Source of the DNA: Bacteroidota bacterium
GTDB lineage: Bacteria; Bacteroidota; Bacteroidia; Cytophagales; Cyclobacteriaceae
Length of the DNA stretch: 64,000 nucleotides
Assembly (NCBI GenBank): GCA_027592755.1
Contig: JAQCLE010000009.1
Span: 1-64,000, forward strand
Reading direction: 5' to 3'
The translations under genes and the position numbers were made by a program. Numbering within the stretch: position 1 is the first letter of the stretch; the number at the start of each line of letters is the position of its first letter. Under the pieces are notes generated by a model. The model searched no databases and was not told where the DNA came from. It saw only the letters and a program-made list of their open reading frames with translations. This document shows positions 38,063-46,877 of this stretch, one piece after another.

Positions 38063-38733
38063 TCACTCCCCCAGAATGGCAGTTTTTAGGAATTGATTCA
38101 AGGGAGATGCTGCCTGGTAATCCTTAACCAAAATTGGGATGAGCTTATCATCAAAGATCAAATCAGCAGGGTATTTTTTGAAATAGTAAAATCCTTTATT
38201 CGCTATTAGCGGTTGTTGATCTGCTATTTCCTGAAACTCAGCAGATAGCCTTTCATTTTGTTCGCCGTGAATCTCACCAAAGACATCCTTGAATTTCTTA
38301 TCATTCAACAGCCTGCTGAATTCATCGAGGTTTTCTTTTATATGCATCCTGACATTTTGGAGATCATCCTTTTCAAGCATATGGCAGCCGCTGTATGACC
38401 TGCATCATCATTGTTAATTTGGATGTACATCCCGGGAAGTCTCATGTTTTTTTTCCCATGTGCTGAAATGATGGCCGACATCTGGGTCTTATAAGGAGTT
38501 TTGTCTTTGCTAAATCGAATGTCTTTATTGATGCGCATCATTGCTCCTTTGGCATCGTGAGGAATTGGTCCTTCAATATCATGAAGAGCATCGATCAAAT
38601 CAGTTAGAAAATTTATGAACGGGTCCTTAACATTTTTTTCATAACTTTTTTTGTTCGCGTGGAACCAATCAGTGTTGTTGTTATTAGATAAATCGTTAAA
38701 AAAATCAGAGAAATTGGAAGTGAAGTAGGCCAT
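38063..38733 (-). pseudogene. DUF2461-family protein, frameshifted
   Basis: Two overlapping frames (38733-38338 and 38380-38063) make one protein of about 223 aa, the usual length for DUF2461 (TIGR02453). The first part has FFNDLSNNNNTDWFHANK and INKDIRFSKDKTPYKT. The second has MLEKDDLQNVRMHIKEN and KGFYYFKKYPADLIFDDKL. The break falls at 38396-38397: the coding strand reads GCAGGTCATACAGCGGC where a three-base codon should stand between GGT and TAC, so one base is missing. Adding one base restores GLYSGCHMLEKDDL. The function of the family is unknown. Confidence 0.85.
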
Positions 38734-38911
38734 GATGGTTTTCGTTAAAATTTATAATTTGAAAAAACGGTACAGCCCATTTGAAGAGCGGCAAATTTCA
38801 TTTTCAAAGTTTGCATGATTCATGAAATGGCAATCCGATGAGCGATAGCTTTCTAATTTTATATATTTTAGCTCGTTGATGAAACATATAGAAATCCTAA
38901 AATAATCTTAA

Positions 38912-40525
38912 ATGACCTTTTCGACACTTGACATTATTGTTTTTGTTACCTACTGCCTAAGCATTGTTGGTATCGGCCTCTATGTTTCCAGGGATAAAAA
39001 GGGACATCAGAAAAACGCTGAAGACTACTTTCTTGCTGGTAAATCCCTGCCGTGGTGGGCCATTGGAGCATCGCTGATAGCGGCGAACATTTCGGCAGAA
39101 CAATTTATTGGGATGTCCGGATCGGGGTTTGCCAGTGGCCTGGCTATTGCTTCGTATGAGTGGATGGCGGCATTGACTTTACTTATTGTAGGTAAATACT
39201 TCCTGCCCATATTTATTGAAAAGGGATTGTACACCATTCCTGAATTTGTAGAGAAGAGATACAGCACGCAATTAAAAACTATACTTGCTGTTTTCTGGAT
39301 TGGCTTATACGTTTTCGTAAATCTTAGTTCAGTTCTTTATCTGGGTGCTCTCGCACTGGAAACAATCATTGGAGTTCCTATGATATATGGAGTATTTGGG
39401 TTGGCTCTATTTGCGGCAGCCTATTCACTTTATGGTGGATTATCGGCAGTTGCATGGACTGATGTAGTGCAGGTAATATTCCTGATTTTTGGTGGTTTAT
39501 TAACAACCTATCTGGCGCTTGATACTTTGTCTGATGGTCAAGGGGTAATAGTAGGTTTTAAGCAAGTTGTAGATGCCGTTCCCGAAAGGTTTCACATGAT
39601 ACTTGATGAATCCAATCCTGAGTATACCAATCTTCCTGGCATATGGGTTCTGGTAGGAGGCCTTTGGGTTGCGAACTTATATTATTGGGGATTTAACCAA
39701 TACATTATTCAAAGAACACTTGCTGCAAAATCAATCAGAGAGGCCCAAAAAGGCATTTTAATGGCTGCCTTCCTGAAGCTTGTCATTCCTTTCATAGTTG
39801 TCATACCGGGAATTGCCGCCTATGTAATGGTAAGCGATCCGGAAATCCTTGCACGCTTGGGAGAATTAGGACAGTCTAACATTCCAACTGCTGGTCAGTC
39901 CGATAAAGCCTACCCTTGGCTATTGCAACTTCTACCTGTGGGATTTAAAGGGATAGCATTCGCAGCGCTTACAGCTGCAATTGTCTCCTCACTTGCCTCA
40001 ATGCTCAACTCTACTTCCACTATTTTCACAATGGACATTTATAAACAGTACATTAACAAAGAGGCAAACGACAAACAGACGGTCAATATGGGAAGATTGT
40101 CTGCCGGAGCTGCCTTAATAGTTGCTTGTGTGACGGCCCCTTTGCTCGGCGGAATTGATCAGGCGTTCCAATATATTCAGGAGTATACAGGCATTGTTAG
40201 CCCCGGAATACTGGCAGTATTCATGCTTGGCCTTTTCTGGAAGAAAGCAACAAACAAAGGAGCAATTTGGGGTGCTATTCTATCAGTACCAATCGCCATG
40301 ACCTTCAAACTATTTCCCGAAATACCATTTATGAATCAAATGGGTTTGACCTGTCTTCTTTCCATGTTGGTTATTGTAGTTGTAAGCTACCTTGACGGCA
40401 AAGGATCTGACAGTGAAAAAGGAATAGTTATGAACGGAGACTTGTTCAAAACCAGCCCATTATTTAGTATTGGTTCATTCGCTCTTTGCTTGATTTTAGT
40501 TGCATTGTATGCTCTATTTTGGTAG
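38912..40525 (+). CDS. sodium/solute symporter (SSS family, sugar-transporter-like)
   Basis: This inner-membrane symporter of about 14 helices couples Na+ entry to solute uptake. It has the SSS hallmarks KNAEDYFLAGKSLPWWAIG, IAANISAEQFIGMSGSG, and the sodium-site region AALTAAIVSSLASMLNSTSTIF. The first helix and the AEQ motif resemble the bacterial sugar transporter vSGLT, so a sugar is the most likely substrate, but myo-inositol or another solute is possible. The length of 537 aa is typical. It stands alone; the thioredoxin-like gene begins 27 bases after its stop. Confidence 0.93.
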   Translation: MTFSTLDIIVFVTYCLSIVGIGLYVSRDKKGHQKNAEDYFLAGKSLPWWAIGASLIAANISAEQFIGMSGSGFASGLAIASYEWMAALTLLIVGKYFLPIFIEKGLYTIPEFVEKRYSTQLKTILAVFWIGLYVFVNLSSVLYLGALALETIIGVPMIYGVFGLALFAAAYSLYGGLSAVAWTDVVQVIFLIFGGLLTTYLALDTLSDGQGVIVGFKQVVDAVPERFHMILDESNPEYTNLPGIWVLVGGLWVANLYYWGFNQYIIQRTLAAKSIREAQKGILMAAFLKLVIPFIVVIPGIAAYVMVSDPEILARLGELGQSNIPTAGQSDKAYPWLLQLLPVGFKGIAFAALTAAIVSSLASMLNSTSTIFTMDIYKQYINKEANDKQTVNMGRLSAGAALIVACVTAPLLGGIDQAFQYIQEYTGIVSPGILAVFMLGLFWKKATNKGAIWGAILSVPIAMTFKLFPEIPFMNQMGLTCLLSMLVIVVVSYLDGKGSDSEKGIVMNGDLFKTSPLFSIGSFALCLILVALYALFW

Positions 40526-40552
40526 ACGTTTTGCCTTTAATTTTTGAAAGAA

Positions 40553-41332
40553 ATGGATTTTAAGAAAGAGGTTATTGAAAAAAGTGAAGAGCTTCCAGTA
40601 GTTGTTGATTTCTGGGCTCCCTGGTGTGGACCTTGTAAACATCTTGGGCCAATTATCGAAGAGCTGGCTTCAGAACAAGCAGGGAAATGGGAGTTGGTTA
40701 AAGTCAACACTGACGAGGAGCAAGAGATATCAACTCAATACAAAATCAGGGGTATACCGGCCGTTAAGATGTTTGTTAAGGGAGAGGTAATAAATGAGTT
40801 TACCGGTGCATTGCCAAGAATTCAGATTGAGAATTGGCTCCAGGAACATTTACCTGATGAAAGAAAAAATGCATTGGCTGATATCCAGAAGCGTCTTGAT
40901 TCAGGTGAAGATGCAGGCAAAGAACTATCGGATTTTGTTGAGCAAAATCCAGATATGGATACTGCCAAGTTACTTTTAGCTAAGCACCTTGTATTCAATC
41001 ATCCGGAAAAAACCGACCTAATTATTAAGGATTTATCAGTGCCCATTAAGTTTATCAAGCAAATTGATGTTTTGAAAACCTTGATTGAATTTATGACTTG
41101 CTCTCTCGAAACGGGTTCTGATTTGGTTGATAAAATTCACCTGGCAAGGCAGGCTACCCGGTCAAGGGATTTTGATAAGGCAATAAGTACCCTAATTGAG
41201 GTAGTGATGATTGACAAGAGCATCTGCAATGAAATTCCCCGCAAAGCCACGATCGCTATTTTTCTTCTACTTGGTGAGCAGCATGAGATGACGATAAAAT
41301 ATCGTCGCAAATTTGATATGGCCTTATATTAG
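40553..41332 (+). CDS. thioredoxin with TPR-like tail (CnoX/YbbN type)
   Basis: Residues about 1-105 form a thioredoxin domain with the intact active site WAPWCGPCKH and the cis-Pro loop RGIPAVKMF. The rest (to 259 aa) is helical and resembles the TPR tail of CnoX/YbbN, a holdase that can hand thiol-protected proteins to GroEL or DnaK. E. coli CnoX lacks the CxxC pair, whereas this protein keeps it, as many other lineages do. The start ATG 40553 is preferred to the upstream TTG 40544. No export signal is present, so it is cytoplasmic. FkbM and DinB genes follow closely, so the three are likely an operon. Confidence 0.85.
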   Translation: MDFKKEVIEKSEELPVVVDFWAPWCGPCKHLGPIIEELASEQAGKWELVKVNTDEEQEISTQYKIRGIPAVKMFVKGEVINEFTGALPRIQIENWLQEHLPDERKNALADIQKRLDSGEDAGKELSDFVEQNPDMDTAKLLLAKHLVFNHPEKTDLIIKDLSVPIKFIKQIDVLKTLIEFMTCSLETGSDLVDKIHLARQATRSRDFDKAISTLIEVVMIDKSICNEIPRKATIAIFLLLGEQHEMTIKYRRKFDMALY

Positions 41333-41336
41333 GCCT

Positions 41337-42128
41337 GTGGCTAATCCTATTAAATCCTTTTACAAAAGGAATTCAAGAAATCTTCTTTTCGAGCAGTTTT
41401 CAAGGTTTGGATTGGCTATCAATCGAATCTATGAAAACCGAAATTATGATTTTCGAACAAATGGAGAACTTGAGGTCATAAGAAAATTAAAACAGCTGAA
41501 TCCAGAAATTATCCTTGATGTTGGAGCCAATGAGGGTGCCTATTCAGAAATGTTAAGAGGTAATTTTCCGGATTCAAGAATTATGGCTTTTGAACCAGGC
41601 AAAGAAGCTTTTAAAAATCTTGAGAGTAAAGCTTCACGATTGCTCCTGAATGTTTATCAAATTGCTTTGGCGGATTATTCTGGCAAAGGAAATCTTTATC
41701 AAACCGGACCTTCGGAGCATGATTCATTGTTGGAATTGGAGGGAATGAATCGAGAAGAGCAGGGATTTACTGAGGTGGACGTAATGACTGGGGATGACTT
41801 TATAGAACAGAAAGGAATTAAAAGCATTGATTTTCTTAAAATTGATACTGAAGGTTCAGATTTGAAAGTTATTCGGGGTTTTGAAAGGATATTTGCAAAA
41901 CAGCTTATATCGGTTTGTCAGTTTGAATATGGCTATGCTAACATCACAAGTCGTGACCTGCTCATCGATTTTTACAGGTTTTTTGAAGAAAGGGGCTATG
42001 TTGTTGGCAAAATTTATCCAAAAAGAGTTCTATTTAGAAATTACAATGTGAGGCAGGAAGATTTTTTGGGACCCAATTACCTGGCAGTAAAAAACGATAT
42101 GACTGATTTGATAAAAATGCTATCATGA
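41337..42128 (+). CDS. FkbM-family SAM-dependent methyltransferase
   Basis: The SAM-binding motif ILDVGANEGAYSEML is followed by AFEPGKEAFKNLE and the second half motif IDFLKIDTEGSDLKVIRG, typical of FkbM methyltransferases that O-methylate sugars or polyketides. I choose the GTG start at 41337 (VANPIKSFYKRN), four bases after the thioredoxin stop codon, giving 263 aa. A TTG at 41313 would overlap the upstream gene by 20 bases. The stop codon overlaps the DinB start as ATGA (42125-42128), showing translational coupling. The target is unknown; a glycan is likely. Confidence 0.88.
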   Translation: MANPIKSFYKRNSRNLLFEQFSRFGLAINRIYENRNYDFRTNGELEVIRKLKQLNPEIILDVGANEGAYSEMLRGNFPDSRIMAFEPGKEAFKNLESKASRLLLNVYQIALADYSGKGNLYQTGPSEHDSLLELEGMNREEQGFTEVDVMTGDDFIEQKGIKSIDFLKIDTEGSDLKVIRGFERIFAKQLISVCQFEYGYANITSRDLLIDFYRFFEERGYVVGKIYPKRVLFRNYNVRQEDFLGPNYLAVKNDMTDLIKMLS

Positions 42129-42586
42129 AGGAGTATTTCTCAAACCTTTTTCGCTATAACCTATGGGCGAATACTCAGGTCATGAAGGTGCTTTTGAAGC
42201 AGCAATTGATCCCTGAAAAATCCTTGTTATGGATGAGCCACATTATTGCAGCGGAGATAATCTGGTTTTCCAGGATTTCAGAACAGGACATTGAAAGTAT
42301 AGATCTCTGGACGACCGTTCCAGTTGATGAATTAAAGCCTCTTCAGGAGAAATTCGATGCGCTGTATATTAGCTATACTGATCGGAAAGTTGATTTCGAC
42401 GGTGAAGTGTCCTATAAAAACACCCTTGGGATTTCACATAAAAGTAAAATATTCGATATTCTGATTCATGTTGCCAATCACGGTACCTACCACCGTGGAC
42501 AAATTGCTGCTAACTTGAAAGCAAATGACATTCAGCCGATATCCACAGATTTCATATTTTGGAAAAGAGAGACCTTAATGAACTAA
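42125..42586 (+). CDS. DinB-family metalloprotein
   Basis: The 153-residue protein is a four-helix DinB/YfiT-type bundle. The metal-ligand pattern is seen as LWMSHIIAAE near residue 38 and as HVANHGTYHRGQ near residue 118, giving three His ligands. It starts in the ATGA overlap with the FkbM gene, so it is translated in the same operon. DinB-like enzymes are often thiol-dependent S-transferases, but the activity here is not known. A relic of another DinB gene lies at 36.7 kb. Confidence 0.9.
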   Translation: MKEYFSNLFRYNLWANTQVMKVLLKQQLIPEKSLLWMSHIIAAEIIWFSRISEQDIESIDLWTTVPVDELKPLQEKFDALYISYTDRKVDFDGEVSYKNTLGISHKSKIFDILIHVANHGTYHRGQIAANLKANDIQPISTDFIFWKRETLMN

Positions 42587-42597
42587 AACTTATCCTT

Positions 42598-43419
42598 ATG
42601 CAAACGAATAGAAATACCAGTACATGTCTTGGAATGATTGTATTAATGGCTTGTTTTTCATGTCCCGATATGAAAGCCCAGGAGAAACCTTCATACAATT
42701 GGCCCAATGGCAAGAAGGCGGCGGTGAGCCTGACTTTTGACGATGCCCGGGCATCGCATCCAACCGTTGGCGCTGACTTTTTCAGACCTTATGGGGTCAA
42801 AGCCACATTTTACGTTGTGCCGTCAGCAGTAGAATCAAGGCTTGAAGGATGGAAAAGAATGGTAGCAGACGGTCATGAAATCGGTAGTCATTCAATGCTT
42901 CATCCGTGTACAGGAAATTTCGATTGGTCCAGAGACAAGGCCATTGAAAATTACACCCAGGCCAGTATGCGTGAGGAATTGGTTGAATCAAAAAGAAAAA
43001 TTAAGGAATTACTTGATGTTGAGCCGGTTTCTTTCGCCTATCCGTGTGGGCTGAAATATGTAGGAAGAGGGATTGAAACCGAAAGTTATGTGCCAGTTGT
43101 GGCGGAATTATTTTCATCGGGAAGAGGATGGATGGATGAAGCTAGGAATGCCCCTTCATTTGTCGATATGGCTCAGTTGCAGGGTACAGAGATGGATGGG
43201 AAAGACTTCGAATCTGACATTAAGCCGATCCTTGATGAGGCCATCGAAAACGGTTATTGGATCGTTTTAGCTGGTCACGAAATTGGAGAAGGGGGCAGTC
43301 AAACCACGAAAATGAGCATGTTGGACGAGTTAATCAAATATGTTCAACAACCCAATAGTGAAATCTGGATTGCGTCCGTTGATGAGATTGCCAGGTACAT
43401 AGCGGACCAACGGAAGTAA
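42598..43419 (+). CDS. exported polysaccharide deacetylase
   Basis: The mature protein is a carbohydrate esterase family 4 (NodB) domain. The catalytic motif TFDD (46-49) and the metal-ligand motif SHSMLH (His98 and His102) are present, followed by FAYPCG and LAGHEIG, which carries the conserved C-terminal His. The start is ATG 42598 (MQTNRNTSTCLG), giving a signal peptide that ends near MKAQ and a total of 273 aa. An upstream in-frame start would lie inside the DinB gene. It is expected to remove acetyl groups from an N-acetylated glycan in the periplasm. It lies 11 bases after DinB and likely shares its transcript. Confidence 0.93.
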   Translation: MQTNRNTSTCLGMIVLMACFSCPDMKAQEKPSYNWPNGKKAAVSLTFDDARASHPTVGADFFRPYGVKATFYVVPSAVESRLEGWKRMVADGHEIGSHSMLHPCTGNFDWSRDKAIENYTQASMREELVESKRKIKELLDVEPVSFAYPCGLKYVGRGIETESYVPVVAELFSSGRGWMDEARNAPSFVDMAQLQGTEMDGKDFESDIKPILDEAIENGYWIVLAGHEIGEGGSQTTKMSMLDELIKYVQQPNSEIWIASVDEIARYIADQRK

Positions 43420-43899
43420 TCATTTAGTTTCCTGGAGTTTTTCCCGAATTTCTGATCTAAGGAAAAGAATAAATGGCTTGAGGTTTCGATATTGATGCCC
43501 GGCGATTTGCAACTTTTTTTTGTCCTGGAAATTAAGTTGAATAAATGGGTAGCGTCTGCCTCGACCATCATACCACTTGATAAGACATTTTTCGAGGCCA
43601 GTTAGGGGATATCTTTTGCTTAAACCCAATCTATTTTTCACGACTAAACTGTTGTTGTTGATACTAATGGAAGCAATCTGAAATCTATTAAAGGCAACAC
43701 TCAACCCAAAGCCTGAAATGGCAAAAGTCAAACCGATAATACCATTATTAAATGACAAAAGATTGCTGACCATTAAACGCAAATCTCCTGAGGCCATTGA
43801 GTAAAAAAGAAAGTAATAGAAAATGTTTACCACTAGAATTGGGATTTCTACATTACCCAATATGTTGCTCTTTTTTATCGAGATTGATTCTTGAGGCAA
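43420..43899 (-). CDS. hypothetical membrane protein with PH-like C-terminal part
   Basis: I do not recognise a named family. Residues about 18-36 (VEIPILVVNIFYYFLFYS) and 47-67 (NNGIIGLTFAISGFGLSVAF) are two membrane segments. The remainder is a beta-rich tail, ISINNNSLVVKNRLGL and YPFIQLNFQDKKKLQI, similar in layout to bacterial PH-like membrane proteins and to the protein at 59.4 kb. The stop abuts the convergent deacetylase stop directly. Start ATG 43899. Function unknown. Confidence 0.7.
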   Translation of the reverse strand: MPQESISIKKSNILGNVEIPILVVNIFYYFLFYSMASGDLRLMVSNLLSFNNGIIGLTFAISGFGLSVAFNRFQIASISINNNSLVVKNRLGLSKRYPLTGLEKCLIKWYDGRGRRYPFIQLNFQDKKKLQIAGHQYRNLKPFILFLRSEIREKLQETK

Positions 43900-43930
43900 A
43901 TTCTGATGATTGTATTTGTTAGACCAAAGG

Positions 43931-43961
43931 TAAAAAAGAAAGCATCCCCTTACGAGGATGC
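43931..43961 (-). terminator. hairpin with T-tail on the minus strand
   Basis: On the minus strand GCATCC and GGATGC form a 6-bp stem (43961-43942), followed by TTTCTTTTTT. This is a good Rho-independent shape for a minus-strand transcript coming from the right, but no gene is seen there. It may instead be part of a transcribed structured RNA. Confidence 0.45.
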
Positions 43962-44112
43962 AATCAGATGGATTGAAATGAGCACCATTAGAACGAGTTA
44001 TTTGACTCTTAATTGTTTTTATTGGATTATTTTATGTCAATCCCGCAAATGGAGTCGACTTCAGGATGATCCGGTAATTCAAATAAGTATGATGAACATA
44101 AATATTTATTTA

Positions 44113-44136
44113 AGGGGGCTTTAGCTCCCTTTTTTT
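44113..44136 (+). terminator. Rho-independent terminator
   Basis: A 7-bp stem (44113-44119 with 44124-44130, one G-U pair) has a TTTA loop and is followed by seven T. Orientation is plus. No plus-strand protein gene ends before it, so it ends either read-through or an untranslated RNA. Confidence 0.7.
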
Positions 44137-44301
44137 ATGACTTAAGTTAGAGATTCAATTTTCACTCCCTTAACCTTCCACATAGAACCAGTTTTATTAT
44201 TATCTTAAAAACTCTAATTTGCCAAACCCGGAAGTTTTTATTCGGGTTTAGTTTATTTAGAGCTTAATCAATTTAATAATCCCTAAAACTGACGTATTAC
44301 C

Positions 44302-45225
44302 ATGAGGTTAAAAGCACTTTTAATTGTAACAATTCTTACCTGCTCACAGGCTTATAGCCAGCAGATAACACTTACCAAGGAACAAATCATAGCCATCACA
44401 GCGGACTGGACCGGCCAACGATCTGAAGATGGAAGGCCTTACGTTTCTGAAGAATTACTTAAGCGATTGAAGAATATCTCCATCGAAGAGGCCTGGGGGT
44501 TTTTAAGGAATAAAGGATATCACAATCAATTCGAGGGTGATTGGATGATTTTAAAACCCGGAGAATCCATGACTGGCAGGGCACTTACCGTGCAATATAT
44601 GCCTAGCCGATCCGATTACCACGACAAGGTGATGGCGAAGGGTAAAGAACAAAACAGGATTGGGAACTTCAATTCCTGGCCAATTGATATGCTTAAGCCC
44701 GGTGATATATACATAGCAGATGGTTATGGAAAAATCATCGACGGAACTCTTATAGGTGATAATCTCGGAAACGCCATTTACGCCAAATCTAAAAATGGTG
44801 TCATTTTTTATGGGTCAGTTAGGGATAATGAAGGCCTTGAAAAGATTGAGGGCTACAACCAATGGATAAAAGGCTACGATCCTTCCTATATCCAGGGAAT
44901 GATGTTAGGAGGGATAAATATTCCAATTAGAATTGGGAGAGTTACTATCCTTCCGGGGGATGCTATTTTGGCCAAAAAAGGTGGAATCATTGCCATCCCG
45001 GCTCATCTATTAGCAGAGCTTGTTATTAGTGGGGAATTCACAGCCCTCCGTGATGAATTTGGCCATAAGATGCTAAGAGATGGCACTTACACACCTGGTC
45101 AAATAGACCGTCAATGGACAGACGACATTAAGGAAGCATTCCTTTCCTGGATCAATAGCAATTCAGACAAACTACCAATGTCAAGGGCCGAACTGGATGC
45201 CTATATGAAAGAAAGAAACTGGTAA
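44302..45225 (+). CDS. exported RraA-family protein
   Basis: A signal peptide (LLIVTILTCSQAYSQ) precedes an RraA-like domain (PF03737), recognised by LKPGDIYIADGYGKIIDG, GNAIYAKSKNGVIFYGSVRD, and RVTILPGDAILAKKGG. RraA-fold proteins include aldolases and decarboxylases of 4-carboxy-4-hydroxy-2-oxoadipate as well as regulators of RNase E; an exported one is unlikely to regulate RNase E. The gene is 307 aa because of extra N- and C-terminal extensions. It is followed by an enolase-superfamily gene 37 bases later, suggesting a two-step sugar-acid conversion. TAATTTG at about 44215 may be part of its promoter. Confidence 0.88.
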   Translation: MRLKALLIVTILTCSQAYSQQITLTKEQIIAITADWTGQRSEDGRPYVSEELLKRLKNISIEEAWGFLRNKGYHNQFEGDWMILKPGESMTGRALTVQYMPSRSDYHDKVMAKGKEQNRIGNFNSWPIDMLKPGDIYIADGYGKIIDGTLIGDNLGNAIYAKSKNGVIFYGSVRDNEGLEKIEGYNQWIKGYDPSYIQGMMLGGINIPIRIGRVTILPGDAILAKKGGIIAIPAHLLAELVISGEFTALRDEFGHKMLRDGTYTPGQIDRQWTDDIKEAFLSWINSNSDKLPMSRAELDAYMKERNW

Positions 45226-45261
45226 TAAGTTCAAAAAATATTCAATCCTAAACATTTAATT

Positions 45262-46716
45262 ATGCTAACTCCATCAGACAAATTATTAGAAAAATATGGC
45301 GTAAAACTGCCAGAAAAAGCAGAAGAACGCGTCCCTGAAAACAGTAATGCCCGTCGGGATTTCTTTAAGAAAGCGAGTGTTGGCGGACTAATGCTCGGTG
45401 GTTTTATGTTCAGCTCTATCGAAGATACGCTGGCCCACTCAACGTCAAAAGTGAACCGTTTTTCGGCTCCTTCAGATTTAAAAATCACTGACATGCGATA
45501 TGCAGTTGTGATGAATGGCGGTGGACGTTGTCCGGTTATTAGAATTGACACCAATCAGGGCATATCCGGCTACGGTGAAGTACGGGATGGAGGATCATGG
45601 CGCTATGCGATGTTTCTCAAAAGTAGAATTCTCGGAATGAACCCATGCAGTGTGGAAATGATCTTCAAAAGGATCAAACAATTTGGTTACCATGCCCGAC
45701 AGGCTGGTGGTGTTTGTGCCGTGGAAATGGCGCTTTGGGACATTGCCGGAAAAGCCTACAACTGTCCTGCTTATCAAATGCTTGGTGGAAAGTACCGAGA
45801 TACCGTTCGGCTTTATGCAGATACACCAATGGGTAGGGATGAGGATGATTTCACAGCCCGAGTAGCCAGGAGAATGGATGAGCAAGGCTTCACTTTCCTA
45901 AAGATGGACTTTGGAATTGAGCTGGCTGATCCTGAAAACATTGTGAACAGTAATTTCTGGCAGATCAACCGGCAATGGAGCAACGAGCCTATGTCTTATG
46001 GTGCAATGGAGCACCAATTGGTTCAAACACAAATCACCGACAAAGCCCTTGATCAAATGGTGTCACGAATAGAAAAAGTAAGGAATAAGATTGGTTATGC
46101 CATACCACTTGCCTCTGACCACTATGGACACTTTGATCATAACAATGCAATCAGGTTGGGGAGGGCAGTTGAGAAATACAGGCTCACCTGGCTGGAAGAC
46201 ATGATTCCATGGCAATTTACCGATCAGATAAAGATGATTTCCGATGCTATTGAAACTCCATATTCAACAGGAGAAGATATCTATCTTAAAGAGGAGTTCA
46301 TCAAATTAATTGACGCAAGGGCGGTAGACATTGTACACCCTGACCTTGCTACATCCGGTGGTTTACTTGAAACCAAGAAAATCGGTGACTATGCCCAGGA
46401 GAATGGCGTTGCCCAGGCCATGCACTTTGCCGGAACACCAATATCGTTTATGGCCAATGTTCATTGTGCGGCAGCTACACAGAATTTCATGGCGTTGGAG
46501 CATCACTCAGTTGATATCCCGTGGTGGCAGGATTTGGTGAAAACCAAGCATACCATGATCGAGAAAGGTTTTGCGCTTGTTCCTACCGCACCAGGTTTAG
46601 GTGTTGAGCTGAATGAAGAAGTTGCCAGACAACACCTTGATCCGGAAAACAAGCAGTTTTTTGAGCCTACTCCGGAATGGGACATTGATAGGTCGTGGGA
46701 CAGGCTTTGGAGCTAG
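45262..46716 (+). CDS. enolase-superfamily protein (mandelate racemase/muconate lactonising type)
   Basis: The fold is shown by YGEVRDGGSWRY, a lid domain, GGVCAVEMALWDIAGKAY, and LGGKYRD. Barrel motifs follow: FLKMDFGIEL (catalytic Lys region), PLASDHYGHFD (metal Asp), WLEDMIPW (Glu), STGEDIY (Glu) and HPDLATSGGLLETK. MHFAGTPISFMANVH supplies the catalytic-base region. Residues 33-50 (ARRDFFKKASVGGLMLGG) look like a Tat or membrane anchor signal, preceded by about 30 extra polar residues. The reaction is probably dehydration or cycloisomerisation of a sugar acid or lactone. It forms a pair with the RraA-like gene and ends before a terminator. Confidence 0.88.
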   Translation: MLTPSDKLLEKYGVKLPEKAEERVPENSNARRDFFKKASVGGLMLGGFMFSSIEDTLAHSTSKVNRFSAPSDLKITDMRYAVVMNGGGRCPVIRIDTNQGISGYGEVRDGGSWRYAMFLKSRILGMNPCSVEMIFKRIKQFGYHARQAGGVCAVEMALWDIAGKAYNCPAYQMLGGKYRDTVRLYADTPMGRDEDDFTARVARRMDEQGFTFLKMDFGIELADPENIVNSNFWQINRQWSNEPMSYGAMEHQLVQTQITDKALDQMVSRIEKVRNKIGYAIPLASDHYGHFDHNNAIRLGRAVEKYRLTWLEDMIPWQFTDQIKMISDAIETPYSTGEDIYLKEEFIKLIDARAVDIVHPDLATSGGLLETKKIGDYAQENGVAQAMHFAGTPISFMANVHCAAATQNFMALEHHSVDIPWWQDLVKTKHTMIEKGFALVPTAPGLGVELNEEVARQHLDPENKQFFEPTPEWDIDRSWDRLWS

Positions 46717-46748
46717 TTGTTTGATAATTTAGACAAAAGATCAAAGAC

Positions 46749-46784
46749 AAAAGACCCTGGCTAAATTGAGCTGGGGTCTTTTTG
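46749..46784 (+). terminator. Rho-independent terminator after the enolase-superfamily gene
   Basis: AAGACCC (46751-46757) pairs with GGGTCTT (46774-46780), extended by five more pairs inside around the loop AAATTG, then a T run. It closes the RraA/enolase unit. Confidence 0.8.
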
Positions 46785-46877
46785 CGATAGATTCAAAGTG
46801 CAGGAAGCTGAAATCTCTTTGCCCGAGGTTACCAAACTTTTAAGAGGTATTAAAAACCCGTTAAGGTATTGGACTGA

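Larger units (their letters stand above)
43919..44136 (+). ncRNA. possible small RNA in a gene-free gap
   Basis: The 402-base gap 43900-44301 has no convincing reading frame; a 77-codon plus-strand frame at 43891-44124 has no recognisable protein character. A promoter-like TGTATTTG at 43911-43918 has TTG 17 bases upstream. A strong hairpin (A-GGGGGC, loop TTTA, GCTCCC-T) with a T7 tail ends at 44136. Together they could make a plus-strand RNA of about 215 bases. The boundaries are my estimate. Confidence 0.25.

Noticed and set aside
43891-44124. 77-codon plus-strand reading frame in the gene-free gap
   Set aside because: The composition is not protein-like, it overlaps the divergent gene start and spans two hairpins; no family features are visible.
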